The translations under genes were made by a program, and so were the position numbers. This document shows positions 8,435 to 17,122 of a stretch of 64,000 bases of DNA, in pieces. The stretch's first letter is position 1, and each line of letters opens with the position of its first letter. Under the pieces are notes generated by a model, which saw nothing but the letters and a program-made list of their open reading frames with translations, was not told the DNA's origin and did not search any database. This DNA comes from an uncultured Elusimicrobia bacterium (lineage in GTDB: Bacteria > Elusimicrobiota > Elusimicrobia > Elusimicrobiales > UBA9959), in the NCBI GenBank assembly GCA_903873295.1, contig CAIQNV010000020.1, positions 1-64,000 of the forward strand, read 5' to 3'.

Positions 8435-9120
8435 TATTCGAATTTATAGCCGTGGCCGGGCACGGCTTTTATCCGCTTGCCGAAGGCGCCTATCTTGCGG
8501 CGCAGGTTGGAGACATGCACTTCCACGGTATGCGGGTCGTTATAATCCGCGGTATTGTAGCCCCACACGGCTTCAAGGAGGCTGTTCAGGCTGAGCAGTT
8601 TGCCGGGCTTGGAGCTGAGCGTGGCCAGCAGGTCGAATTCCTTGGAGGTCAGCTTTATCAGCTTCCCTTTGATCTTGATGGTCCTGGCTTCAAGGTTTAT
8701 TTCCAGATCGCCGCTCTTCCTTACGGCTTTTTTCTTTTTGCCGTGGGCGGCCCGTAACAGTATAGCTTTGATCTTCGCCAGCAGCACGGGGTAGGAAAAA
8801 GGCTTCACCACATAGTCGTCCGCGCCGCAGCCGTAGCCCGAAACATGGTCGGCCTCAGAAACTTTCTTGCCGGACATTATGACGACCGGGATGTCGGAGA
8901 GGACCTTATTGTCTTTTATGCGGCGGCAGAGCGTCAAGCCGTCCATGCGCGGCATTTCGACGTCGGTTATTATTATATCGGGTTTTCCGGAGGGGGCGGC
9001 GGCCAGGGCTTCGGCGCCGTTAGCGGCCGTTATGGTCTCAAGGCCGTGGTTTTCCAGGTATTTCTTAAGTATCCCCAGCAGCTCGGGGTCATCGTCCACT
9101 AGGAGGGCGCGCTCTTTCAT
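8434..9120 (-). CDS. OmpR/PhoB-family response regulator
   Basis: 228 residues. The receiver domain has the acidic pair DD at 10-11, the phosphoacceptor D53 in IITDVEMPRMDG, and the conserved Lys K106 in VVKPF. A Lys-rich linker (GKKKKAVRK) joins it to a winged-helix DNA-binding domain ending in HTVEVHVSNLRRKIG and VPGHGYKFE, typical of OmpR/PhoB. It is the first gene of the pair with the ATPase-less sensor. The ribosome site is AAAGGA. Upstream on the same strand lie a terminator-like hairpin and two tandem RNA-like repeats, which may affect its expression. Confidence 0.92.
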   Translation of the reverse strand: MKERALLVDDDPELLGILKKYLENHGLETITAANGAEALAAAPSGKPDIIITDVEMPRMDGLTLCRRIKDNKVLSDIPVVIMSGKKVSEADHVSGYGCGADDYVVKPFSYPVLLAKIKAILLRAAHGKKKKAVRKSGDLEINLEARTIKIKGKLIKLTSKEFDLLATLSSKPGKLLSLNSLLEAVWGYNTADYNDPHTVEVHVSNLRRKIGAFGKRIKAVPGHGYKFE

Positions 9121-9135
9121 CCTTTAATTATATAC

Positions 9136-9219
9136 AAAAAAAAGCGCCCCGCCGGAACATTCATGATGAGTTACATTTTGCCTTACAAGGGAGTCTTACC
9201 TGTTGTCGCCCGGCGGGGC
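9136..9219 (-). terminator. Terminator-like hairpin with long loop, upstream of the response regulator
   Basis: GCCCCGCCGG (9146-9155) pairs perfectly with CCGGCGGGGC (9210-9219). Read on the minus strand the stem is followed closely by eight U (9143-9136). The loop is 54 nt, much longer than a usual terminator. It ends any leftward transcript from the tandem repeats, or attenuates transcription into the response-regulator gene that begins 16 bp later. A TATAAT on the minus strand (9132-9127) could be a promoter for the regulator. Confidence 0.5.
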
Positions 9220-9230
9220 TTATAAAATAG

Positions 9231-9417
9231 CCAGCGCTGCAGATGCATAGAGCACGGAGCCCGAAGGCCCCGAGTCTTGGGGGTTTGGGTTAGGGGGCGC
9301 ACCGTACAGCGCTGGGGATCTGTTTTTAAAGAACGTATGCCGCGTTAAAAGTATAACAAAGACAATTCAAGAACCGCTCAAATGTTTTTTACCGCCGTTT
9401 AAATACTCAAAATTAAG
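9231..9417 (-). ncRNA. Candidate structured RNA, tandem copy 1
   Basis: A unit of about 187 bp, repeated at 9418-9600. The conserved 85-bp core (9231-9315) is closed by CCAGCGCTG and CAGCGCTGG, a perfect 9-bp stem. The strand is chosen because only the minus-strand RNA forms GGGGCC-UUCG-GGCUCC, a stem with a G-U pair and the very stable C(UUCG)G tetraloop. Outside the core, the right flank keeps TATACT (as AGTATA on the plus strand) and TTGAGCG, 20 bp apart, in both copies while the bases between diverge; this looks like a promoter. No open reading frame fits. The plus strand also has a T-run after the stem, so the opposite orientation is not excluded. Confidence 0.5.
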
Positions 9418-9600
9418 CCAGCGCTGCAGATGCATAGAGCACGGAGCCCGAAGGCCCCGAGTCTTGGGGGTTTGGGTTAGGGGGGCGCACCGTACAGCGC
9501 TGGGGATCTGTTTTTTTAAAGAGCTTCTCGCTACCTTCAAAGTATAACAGAAGCCGTTCAGGAATCGCTCAACTGCGGCTCAAAACCCGCTCAAGATTGA
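9418..9600 (-). ncRNA. Candidate structured RNA, tandem copy 2
   Basis: Second copy of the unit at 9231-9417. The core (9418-9503) differs from copy 1 only by one extra G in a G-run. The terminal 9-bp stem, the UUCG hairpin (minus strand) and the downstream GGATCTG plus T-run are all kept. The right flank retains AAAGTATAACA and TTCAGGAATCGCTCAA, matching copy 1, with variable bases between. A near-identical core with a diverged spacer suggests selection on the core or recent duplication. I do not recognise it as 6S, SRP, tmRNA or RNase P RNA. Confidence 0.5.
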
Positions 9601-9691
9601 AAATGCCCGCTTTACGACGGAAACCTTCCCGCGCGGCCCCGTTAATTTTCTAAAATATAGCCGTGACTAAAATTTCCCTTATCCCGCCGAC

Positions 9692-11767
9692 ATGCCTTCC
9701 ATCCAATTCCTGAAAGGCGTGGGCCCTAAAAAGGCGGAGCTGTTCGGGCGCCTCGGCATAGAGACGCTCGACGACCTGCTCTTCTATTTCCCGCGCTCCT
9801 GGGAAGACCGCCGCCTGCCGGGAAAAAGAGAACCGCTCCCGTTCCTTAAGGACGCGCCGCTGATCAGAGGCCGGATAAAGAGGGTGCGCGACCTCTACAC
9901 TTCCAGCCGCCTGCGCATTTTCAAGGTCGTGGTCGAGACTCCTTCCGGCGAGGCCGAGGCCAGCTTTTTCAAGCGGCACAATCCGCGCTTCGACGTGTTC
10001 GCGCCGCTGCGCGAAGATCTGAAAGAAGGCCGCACCGTGTGGATAACCGGCGTTCCGGAGGACCCGCTGTTCCTGAGCCGCCTGCGCGCCGACGAGTACT
10101 ACCCCGACGACGACGCCCGCGCCCTTCAAATACATATAGGCCGCATAGTGCCGGTTTACCCGCTGACGGAGGGCCTCGCCGCCAAATTCATGCGCGAGGC
10201 CGTGTATGAGGCGGTGCTGGCCGGGGCCGAAGCGGTGGGCGACTTCCTGCCCCCGGAACTGGCGGCAAAGCGCGGCCTCTCCGCCCGCGGCGCGGCCGCG
10301 AGGGCCATACATTTTCCGGAGAATAATTTCGAGCTGGTGCAGGCCCGCCGCCGTTTTATCTACGAGGAGCTGCTGCTGCTGGCGCTGGCCTGGGCCATAA
10401 AGCGCCGCCAGACGCGCAGCGTGCTGAAAGGGTTTACCTACGAAATAAAAAAAAATCTGCTGACCCCTTTCCGCGAGCACCTGGGCTTCAGCCTCACCGC
10501 CGCCCAGGCGCACGCCATAAACGAGATCTTCGCCGATATGCGGGCCCCCACGCCCATGGCCCGCCTGCTTGAAGGCGACGTGGGTTCGGGCAAGACCGTG
10601 GTGGCGCTCAGCGCCATGCTGCTGGCGGCCGAGAACGGCGGCCAGAGCGTGTTCGCCGCCCCCACCGAGATCCTGGCGGAGCAGCATTTCCTGACTTTCG
10701 AGAAATTTTTAAAGGGGCTGGGCGTGCGGTTCGCGCTGCTGACCGGCCGGCTGAAGGCGGCGGAAAAGAAAAAGGTCCTGGACGACCTGGCCGCGGGAAA
10801 AATAGACATATTGATAGGAACTCATGCCGTTATCAGCGAGGGAGTAAAATTCGCGAACCTGCGGCTGGTGGTGGTGGACGAGCAGCACCGCTTCGGCGTG
10901 CGCCAACGCGCGGCCCTGCGGGCCAAGGGCGATAAGGCGGACATGCTGATAATGACGGCCACGCCTATTCCGCGCACTCTTTTCCTGGCGCTTTACGGGG
11001 ACCTGGACCTGTCGGTGATAAAGGAAATGCCGCCGGGCCGCAAGCCCATAAAAACTACCGAGGCCACGGAAGACATAGCCTTCCTGGCGGCGGCGGACGA
11101 GGCGGCCAGGGGGCGGCAGGTTTATATCGTCTACCCGGTTATAGAGGAAACGCAGGCCGCCGACATGCGGTCGGTAAAGGCGGAATTCGAGCGGCTTAAA
11201 GCGTTCTTCAAGGGCCGGCGGGTGGATATGCTGCACGGGCGGATGCCCGGCGAGCTGAAAAAGCGGGTGATGGAAGATTTCGCGGCGGGCCGCACCGATG
11301 TCCTTGTGGCCACGCAGGTCATCGAGGTGGGGATCGATGTCGCCAACGCCACGCTGATGATCATAAACAACGCGGAGCGCTTCGGTCTGGCGAGCCTGCA
11401 CCAGCTGAGAGGCCGGGTGGGGCGCGGGCGGTGGGACTCGCGCTGTATGCTGGTGGCGCACGCGCGCGGGGGGGATTCCGGGGACCGCCTGCGGGCGATG
11501 GTGCAGTCCTCCAACGGTTTTGAGCTGAGCGAAAAGGATATCTATATAAGGGGCGCGGGGGAGATCCTGGGAGTGCGGCAGCACGGCGATATGGATTTCA
11601 AGCTGGCGGATATGTCCCGCGACAAGGAGCTCCTTGAGCTGGCGATCGAGGACAGGGAATTGGTGCTGGCGGCGGACCCGGAGCTGCTGAAAAAAGAGAA
11701 CGCCGGCCTGCGCCGCAGGCTGCGCGATCTCTACGCCGCCCGCTGGAACCTGATAGACCTGTCGTAA
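9692..11767 (+). CDS. recG: ATP-dependent DNA helicase RecG
   Basis: 691 residues, the normal RecG length. The N-terminal wedge domain includes the early GVGPKKAELFGRLGI segment. Helicase motifs follow: Q-motif region FSLTAAQAHAI, Walker A GDVGSGKTVVA, DEQH box VVDEQHRFGVRQR, TATPIPRTL, and the C-terminal motifs TQVIEVGIDV and QLRGRVGRG. The TRG region GFELSEKDIYIRGAGEILG is also present. RecG remodels stalled replication forks and Holliday junctions in the cytoplasm. The gene stands alone and ends at a strong terminator. No clear ribosome site precedes the ATG, but no other in-frame start fits. Confidence 0.96.
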   Translation: MPSIQFLKGVGPKKAELFGRLGIETLDDLLFYFPRSWEDRRLPGKREPLPFLKDAPLIRGRIKRVRDLYTSSRLRIFKVVVETPSGEAEASFFKRHNPRFDVFAPLREDLKEGRTVWITGVPEDPLFLSRLRADEYYPDDDARALQIHIGRIVPVYPLTEGLAAKFMREAVYEAVLAGAEAVGDFLPPELAAKRGLSARGAAARAIHFPENNFELVQARRRFIYEELLLLALAWAIKRRQTRSVLKGFTYEIKKNLLTPFREHLGFSLTAAQAHAINEIFADMRAPTPMARLLEGDVGSGKTVVALSAMLLAAENGGQSVFAAPTEILAEQHFLTFEKFLKGLGVRFALLTGRLKAAEKKKVLDDLAAGKIDILIGTHAVISEGVKFANLRLVVVDEQHRFGVRQRAALRAKGDKADMLIMTATPIPRTLFLALYGDLDLSVIKEMPPGRKPIKTTEATEDIAFLAAADEAARGRQVYIVYPVIEETQAADMRSVKAEFERLKAFFKGRRVDMLHGRMPGELKKRVMEDFAAGRTDVLVATQVIEVGIDVANATLMIINNAERFGLASLHQLRGRVGRGRWDSRCMLVAHARGGDSGDRLRAMVQSSNGFELSEKDIYIRGAGEILGVRQHGDMDFKLADMSRDKELLELAIEDRELVLAADPELLKKENAGLRRRLRDLYAARWNLIDLS

Positions 11768-11778
11768 GGAAAATGAAA

Positions 11779-11810
11779 GACCCCGCGCTTTCGGGCGCGG
11801 GGTCTTTTTT
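11779..11810 (+). terminator. Rho-independent terminator after recG (bidirectional)
   Basis: GACCCCGCGC (11779-11788) pairs with GCGCGGGGTC (11795-11804) around a 6-nt loop, followed by six T. The left side carries AAA, so it may also stop the convergent pilin gene. Confidence 0.9.
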
Positions 11811-11824
11811 GCCTTCTTCTCCTT

Positions 11825-12274
11825 TTAGAAGGTCGACCAGGGCGTGGTCTCGGCGCTGCCGCGGCCCTTTATGTCCTCGTGCGTGCAGCTGACCACGAAG
11901 TTGCCCCAGCTCAGGGCGACCGCGGGGTCGTTGGCGTAGTTCCAGCCTCCCGCATCGCCTACCGCCGCGGTGTTAACTACCGTGCGGCTGTCGGCATGGG
12001 TAGTGCCGGGCAGCTTCGCCACGGGGATCTCCCCGATGTACTTGGCGTTCAGCGTGAGGCAGCCGAGACTATCGGCCGGGAACCAGCCCTCGTTGTCGCC
12101 GTAGTACACCTGTATCGCGCTGCGCACCGACGATAGAGCGCCTTTCGTCGAGCCTTCCTTGGCCTTATTGATGAGGTCGGCGAACTTCGGTATGGCTATC
12201 GCGGCCAGAATACCGATGATCGCGACGACTATCATCAGCTCTATCAGGGTGAACCCCTGTCTGAGTTTGTTCAT
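11825..12274 (-). CDS. Type IV pilin-like / pseudopilin major subunit
   Basis: 149 residues. The N-terminus is a class III leader, MNKLRQG followed by FTLIELMIVVAIIGIL; prepilin peptidase would cut after Gly7 and methylate the Phe, with Glu5 of the mature protein present. The hydrophobic helix is followed by AIPKFADLINKAKEG, as in short pilins of the GspG/PilA group. Two Cys in the C-terminal half (C67 and C129) could form a disulfide. It has a very strong ribosome site (AAGGAGG), as expected for an abundant protein. No pilus assembly genes are adjacent. Pilus and type II secretion pseudopilin roles cannot be separated by sequence alone. Confidence 0.88.
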   Translation of the reverse strand: MNKLRQGFTLIELMIVVAIIGILAAIAIPKFADLINKAKEGSTKGALSSVRSAIQVYYGDNEGWFPADSLGCLTLNAKYIGEIPVAKLPGTTHADSRTVVNTAAVGDAGGWNYANDPAVALSWGNFVVSCTHEDIKGRGSAETTPWSTF

Positions 12275-12516
12275 AACGCAACCTCCTTAACTCTCGTGTC
12301 TGGCAGTACACCCCCGGGATAATGGATAGATGAGGCCCGGGGAGCCGCTGTCACAATCTATAGTCTACCTCCCCCGCGGGCATTCGGCAACCGCCGGTCG
12401 GATACAGTTGACTAAAGTTACATTCAGCGCCCCTGAAAAGCGCGCTTTTCAAGACCCGGGAACGGACATGCTTTGTTTCTGATTATTATGTCAACAGACG
12501 TTTTACCAATGAAAAT

Positions 12517-12545
12517 TTGACGAAAAAAATGTTTAGTGGTAGAAT
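12517..12545 (+). promoter_or_regulatory. Sigma-70-type promoter of nrdR
   Basis: TTGACG (12517-12522), a 17-bp spacer, then TAGAAT (12540-12545). Transcription would begin near 12552, at the left edge of the first NrdR box. The rest of the 12275-12510 gap holds nothing that I can identify. Confidence 0.75.
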
Positions 12546-12552
12546 ATCCCTG

Positions 12553-12599
12553 ATACTACTAATAGTGGTGGGGTAAGTTTAAGACACAACTTATAGTGG
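12553..12599 (+). promoter_or_regulatory. Pair of NrdR boxes controlling nrdR-nrdD
   Basis: Two 16-bp sites, ATACTACTAATAGTGG (12553-12568) and ACACAACTTATAGTGG (12584-12599), fit the NrdR consensus acaCwAtATaTwGtgt. Their starts are 31 bp apart, about three helical turns, which is the usual arrangement. A weaker site (12524-12539) with the right half TTTAGTGG lies 29 bp upstream, inside the promoter spacer. NrdR bound with dATP would repress its own gene and nrdD. Confidence 0.82.
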
Positions 12600-12679
12600 T
12601 TTGCCGGCTGCCTGGGATAGTATAGTAAAGGCGCCGTCTCAGGGGGCCTTTCGGCCCCCGGACAGAAGGGAGAGGACGA

Positions 12680-13129
12680 ATGAAGTGCCCATTCTGCGGC
12701 GCGGAGGAGACAAAAGTCACCGACAGCCGCGACTCGGCCGAAGCCTTTGAAATAAGGCGCCGGCGCGAATGCGAAAAGTGCGCCAAGCGGTTCACCACTT
12801 ACGAGCGCATTGAGCAGCACCCGCTGGTCGTAATAAAGAAAGACGGCCGGCGCGAGGGCTTTTTATACGAGAAGCTGATGAGCGGCATCGTCAAGTCCTG
12901 CCAGAAGCGGGATGTCAGCATGGAAAAAATGGAGGAGGCGGGCAGGGAGATAGAGAGCAGCTTGAGGAACGAGGACAAGAGCGAAATAGCCAGCAGCACG
13001 GTGGGCGAGCTCGTGGCCAGAAAACTCAAGAAGCTCGACAAGGTCGCGTACATACGGTTCGCATCCATATACAAAGATTTCGAGGATGTCACCGATTTCG
13101 AAAAAGAAATCAAATCGATCAAAAAATAG
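12680..13129 (+). CDS. nrdR: Transcriptional repressor NrdR
   Basis: 149 residues, the standard NrdR length. The N-terminal zinc ribbon has CPFC (3-6) and CEKC (31-34) with VTDSRDS and IRRRRECEKC between. The ATP-cone follows (VVIKKDGRREGFLYEKL to VAYIRFASIYKDF). NrdR senses the dATP/ATP ratio and represses ribonucleotide reductase genes. Here it lies directly upstream of nrdD (14 bp gap) and behind two NrdR boxes, so self-repression together with nrdD is expected. The ATG follows a G-rich ribosome site (GAGAGGA). Confidence 0.97.
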   Translation: MKCPFCGAEETKVTDSRDSAEAFEIRRRRECEKCAKRFTTYERIEQHPLVVIKKDGRREGFLYEKLMSGIVKSCQKRDVSMEKMEEAGREIESSLRNEDKSEIASSTVGELVARKLKKLDKVAYIRFASIYKDFEDVTDFEKEIKSIKK

Positions 13130-13143
13130 GGGATTTAAATAAA

Positions 13144-16100
13144 ATGAATGAATTTTTTCCGAAAGTCATAAAGAAGCGCGAAGGCAAGGTAGCTCCTTTC
13201 AATATAGAGAAAATAAAGAACGCCATCTATAAGGCGGCCTATACGCTGGGCGGCCGCGACGAAGAGAAGGCCGTGGAAGTGGCCAATGAGGTCGCCCGCC
13301 GCCTCAACAACAATTTCACCCTCCGCTCCAAGATCCCCACCGTGGACGACAGCAACACCATGTGCGTGGAGGTCCTGCGCGAGAAGGGCTTCGACCGCAC
13401 CGCCGATAAATTCGAGTCTTATTCCCTGGACCGCCAGCGCGTGCGCAAGAGCGGCCTCACCGTAAAGAAGAAGGCCGGCAAGGCCGACATCACCGACCAG
13501 ATGCTGCTGGTGCAGTCCATCACCAACGAGACCATAGAGGCCTTCGACCGCAAGAAGCTGGCCGACGCGCTGGAGAGGGAATACCAGCTCTCCCGCGACC
13601 TGGCCGAGATGATAGCCAAGGAAACCGAGAACGACGCCTACGAGCTGTCCGAGAAATACGGCACCAAGAACTTCGACACCCAGTTCCTGCGCCGCATCTC
13701 AGAGGCGCATCTGTCCATGATGGGCATCCCGCTCAAGAATTCCGCGCTGGCCATGCCGCTGTCCACCATAGAGTCGCTGGTTATCGGCAACAGCAAGGAA
13801 AACTCGAACATCACCTCCAACAATCCCGAGGCGGTGAACCTCGGCATAGCGGAGTATGTGCTGAAGCAGTACAGCCTGCGCAAAGTGTTCTCGGACGAGA
13901 TCGCCGAGGCGCACAACAACGGGACCATCCACATCCATGACCTGGGCTATCCCCAGCGCGTTTACTGCTCGAGCCACTCGGTGGAATATATCAAGAAGTA
14001 CGGCCTGAACAAGATAGTCTCGAACCTCCAGAACAAGAGCTATCCGGCCAAGTCCGCCATGGTCCTCAACGGCCACATCCAGACCTTCCTCGCGTCCATG
14101 CAGTCGCGCTACGCCGGGGCGCTGGGCTTCGGCTTCCTTAATATCCTGTACGCCCCCATGCTCAACTGCCCCGAGATCCTGGTGGAGGGCGAGCTGGAGG
14201 GCAAGACCGTAAAAATAAAGAAAGACACGCTCGAAGCCATGGCGGAGGCCGGCACGGTCTCCTGCTCCGACGGCACCGCGGCCCCCTACTTCAAGAAGAC
14301 CGGCGAAGTGCGCGAGCTCTTCAAGCTGTCCCGCAAAGAAATGCGCCAGATAGCGCAGAACCTTATCTTCTCCGCCAGCCAGAACGCGTTCAGCCGCGGC
14401 GGCCAGACCCTGTTCATCGACTTCAACATGCACACCGGCGTGCCGCAGTACATGCATAACGTGCCCGCCATGGGCCCCGGCGGCAAGTACATGCTCGAGG
14501 ACGCCAGGGGCGGCATCGAGATGACGGACGAGGCTCCCCGCTTCACCGGCGTCGAGGGCGACTCGCGCAACGGCGACGTGGTCCATCCCGCCGACGGGCG
14601 GAAGTTCATAACCTACGGCGACCCCCGCATGGTGAAAACCGCGCAGGAATTCGCCATCGAGCTCATGAAGGTCTGGGAAGACGGCGATAAATACGGCATT
14701 CAGTTCGCTTTCCCCAAGTGCGACCTGCACGTCAGCAAAGAGGCCCTGGAGAACCCCGACGAGCGGGAGGTCTACGAATACGGCTGCAGGCTGGCCGCTA
14801 AGAACGGCTCCACCTACTTCATGTTCGACCGCGACGGCGCGGGCGCGACGCTGGCCCAGTGCTGCCGCCTCAAGGAGAAGGTCACTGACCCGTTCCTGCT
14901 CAAGCACCCGGAGAACATCCGCTTCACGGGCTTCCAGAACGTCACCATCAACCTGCCGCAGGCCGCTTTCAAGGGCAAAACCCTTAAGGGCACGCTGGCA
15001 AGCATAGACAAGGCCATCGACTTCGCCGTCAAGGCGCATTTGCAGAAGAAGGCCTACACGCAGACCCTGCTGGACACCGACGGCAGCCCGCTCCGGTCGC
15101 TGGGGCTCCCTTCCGACGACGGCACGCCTTATGTCGACCTGAACAAGGCCACCTATATAATGGGCCTCATCGGCCTCAACGAAGTGGTCCAGTACCTCAC
15201 CGGCAAAGAGCTGCACGAGAGCAAGGATTCCTACGAGACCGGCCTGCAGATAATCGACCACATGCACCAGACCATCAACGCCCTGCGCCTGAAGCACGGC
15301 CTGAAGATCACGCTGGAAGAGACCCCCGCCGAGTCCGCCACGCAGAAGCTCGCTAAGGGCGACATGGCCCGCTTCCCCGAGGCTAAGAAGGTGATCAAGG
15401 GCGATCTGAAGAACGCGCCCTACTACACCAACTCCGTGCACCTGAACCCCGGCGCCGACGTCTCCATAATAGACCGGATAGAGCTGCAGTCCAAGTTCCA
15501 CGACATGATAGAGTCGGGCTCCATCATCCACGTGTACTGCGGCGAGTCCCAGATCCCGCCGGAGTCGATAGCCGCGCTGGTGGAGAAGACTTTCCGCAAC
15601 ACGCGCGCCTCGCAGATAACCGTGTCGCCGGAGTTCACCCACTGCAATAACTGCCATTCCAACTACTTCGGCTTCAAGGATAAATGCGGCAAGTGCGGCA
15701 GCGAGGACGTGACCAAGCGCACGAAGATCGTGGGCTACTTCTCGAACCTCAGCGGCTGGAACGCCTCGCAGCTTGAGATCAGCAAGGCGCGCGAAGCCGT
15801 GGCCCTGCATTACACCGACTTCAATCCCGGAGTAAAATGGCTGCACGAGAGCGACCCCTCCAAAAAAGTGATGGTGTTCGGCAAGCCCGGCTGCGCCATG
15901 TGCGAGGAAGCCAAGAACAGCCTCACCAAAGCCCTGAAAGAAAAAGGCATGGAGATCCCGGTGGAATTCCACGACCTCACTAAAGTTGAAAGCCGCATGG
16001 TGGCCGCCAAATGGAACGTCCCCTGGACCCCATTCCCACGGTGCTGGTAAAAAATAACGGCACCATGGGCCGCTACGAACTCGAATTCAAGCGCGGCAAG

Positions 16101-16163
16101 CCGGTGCACCGCAAAGAAGTGGAATACTACAAGATGGTAGAAGGCGCCTACGTAGCCAAGTAG
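13144..16163 (+). CDS. nrdD: Anaerobic (class III) ribonucleoside-triphosphate reductase fused to a glutaredoxin-like domain, frameshifted near the 3' end
   Basis: Reduces NTPs to dNTPs under anaerobic conditions using a glycyl radical. An N-terminal ATP-cone (about 5-95) precedes the large catalytic barrel. Near the C-terminus four Cys (HCNNC and CGKC) form the zinc site, and the radical Gly is G864 in KIVGYFSNLSGWN. After this, residues about 905-968 start a thioredoxin/glutaredoxin-like domain (VMVFGKPGCAMCEEAK, C917/C920). The open frame stops at 16050. The next frame continues the domain from 16032 (IPTVLVKNNGTMGRYELEF) to a stop at 16163, so one base is missing in the run CCCC at 16028-16031. 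This could be a sequencing error or a true mutation. The fused redoxin suggests a built-in reductant. Confidence 0.93.
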
Positions 16164-16167
16164 GCTC

Positions 16168-16294
16168 AAGACAAGGGGGCCGGAACGCAAAACACGGGGT
16201 CGGGCACACCGTGCCCGCCCCTCCTCTCTCGGCCTCGTCGCTTACGCAAGCCTCGGCCTCCGAGAGGGTTTTGCTAACCCGGCCCCCTTGTCTT
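16168..16294. repeat. Inverted-repeat element, family C, between nrdD and nrdG
   Basis: A perfect 16-bp terminal inverted repeat (16168-16183, starting AAGACAAGGGGGCCGG, and 16279-16294) encloses about 95 bp of GC-rich sequence. A 22-bp piece of its right end recurs exactly, in opposite orientation, at 32666-32687 upstream of tupB. No coding sequence is seen. Confidence 0.75.
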
Positions 16295-16316
16295 TCGCTG
16301 GTGTAAAAAAATAATG

Positions 16317-16366
16317 AAGGGGTGGCCCATACCCTTGCCAAACCCCGACTTCGCCTCCTGCGTTTT
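16317..16366 (+). repeat. Inverted-repeat element, family B, shortened copy
   Basis: Contains AAGGGGTGG joined directly to CCCATACCCTTGCC and the tail CCCCGACTTCGCCTCCTGCG. These are the two ends of the longer copies at 17123-17275 and 37114-37290 with the middle deleted. Confidence 0.7.
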
Positions 16367-16378
16367 AAATAATTTATC

Positions 16379-17104
16379 ATGAAAATAGGCGCGGTGCTCG
16401 GTTTTAATCTCATCGACTATCCCGGCAGGATAGCCGCCGTCGCTTTCACGCCCGGCTGTAATTATCTCTGTCCCCATTGCCACGCCGCCCCGCTGCTCGC
16501 CGACGCCAAAGATATAGGCGACCAAGGCTTCCTGGCTTACCTCGAAACCGTAAAAGAATGGGTCACCGGCGTAGTTATCTGCGGCGGCGAACCCACACTG
16601 CAGCCTGACCTTATCCCCTTTATAGAGCAAGTCCGCGCCCGCGATCTTGCGGTAAAGTTGGACACCAACGGCAGCAACCCTGAAGTTCTTTCCCGATTGC
16701 TCGCGCGGGACCTTGTTGATTATGTCGCCATGGACGTAAAAGGCCCCGAACAGCTCTGGCCCGCCACCGCCGGCATCGACGGCCACCAGGCCGCTATGCT
16801 CGAAAGCATGAAACTGGTAGTCCGCTTCCCCATTTATGAATTCCGTACCACCGTAGCTCCTGTCCTGCGCGCCAATGACGCGATCTCTTTCCTCACCGTC
16901 CCAGAAATGGCCGCCGCCGCCCGGCTGATAATCAGCGCCACCGGCAGCCCCGACCACAAATATTACATCCAAAAATTCATCCCCCGTAAAGACGGCCTCC
17001 TGGACAAGCGCCTGGAAACTTTTCCCGAAACCCCCATCCAGCTTTTACAGGACATACATAAAGAAGTCTTGAAGCATCTGCCCAATACACAGGTGAGGGG
17101 CTAG
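16379..17104 (+). CDS. nrdG: Anaerobic ribonucleotide reductase activating protein (radical SAM)
   Basis: 241 residues. It opens with GFNLIDYPGRIAAVAFTPGC and the radical-SAM cluster motif CNYLCPHC (CxxxCxxC), followed by the SAM-contacting CGGEPTLQ. This is the NrdG-type activase that makes the glycyl radical on NrdD, and it lies just downstream of nrdD. It is longer than E. coli NrdG (154 residues) and resembles the longer NrdG/PflA-like form found beside nrdD in many anaerobes. It uses S-adenosylmethionine and a 4Fe-4S cluster in the cytoplasm. Repeat elements B and C lie between nrdD and this gene and may separate transcripts or stabilise mRNA. Confidence 0.92.
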   Translation: MKIGAVLGFNLIDYPGRIAAVAFTPGCNYLCPHCHAAPLLADAKDIGDQGFLAYLETVKEWVTGVVICGGEPTLQPDLIPFIEQVRARDLAVKLDTNGSNPEVLSRLLARDLVDYVAMDVKGPEQLWPATAGIDGHQAAMLESMKLVVRFPIYEFRTTVAPVLRANDAISFLTVPEMAAAARLIISATGSPDHKYYIQKFIPRKDGLLDKRLETFPETPIQLLQDIHKEVLKHLPNTQVRG

Positions 17105-17122
17105 CAATAATCCCCAGATAAT

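Noticed and set aside
9231-9315. 6S, SRP or tmRNA gene
   Set aside because: Length and the known conserved segments of these RNAs do not fit.
13699-15972. 757-codon open frame on the minus strand over nrdD
   Set aside because: It is antisense to a well-supported gene with all nrdD motifs; the high GC content keeps the third-position frame open. Other long antisense frames (e.g. 3466-4383, 5210-6286, 10709-11584, 46700-48331, 50714-51931) are rejected for the same reason.
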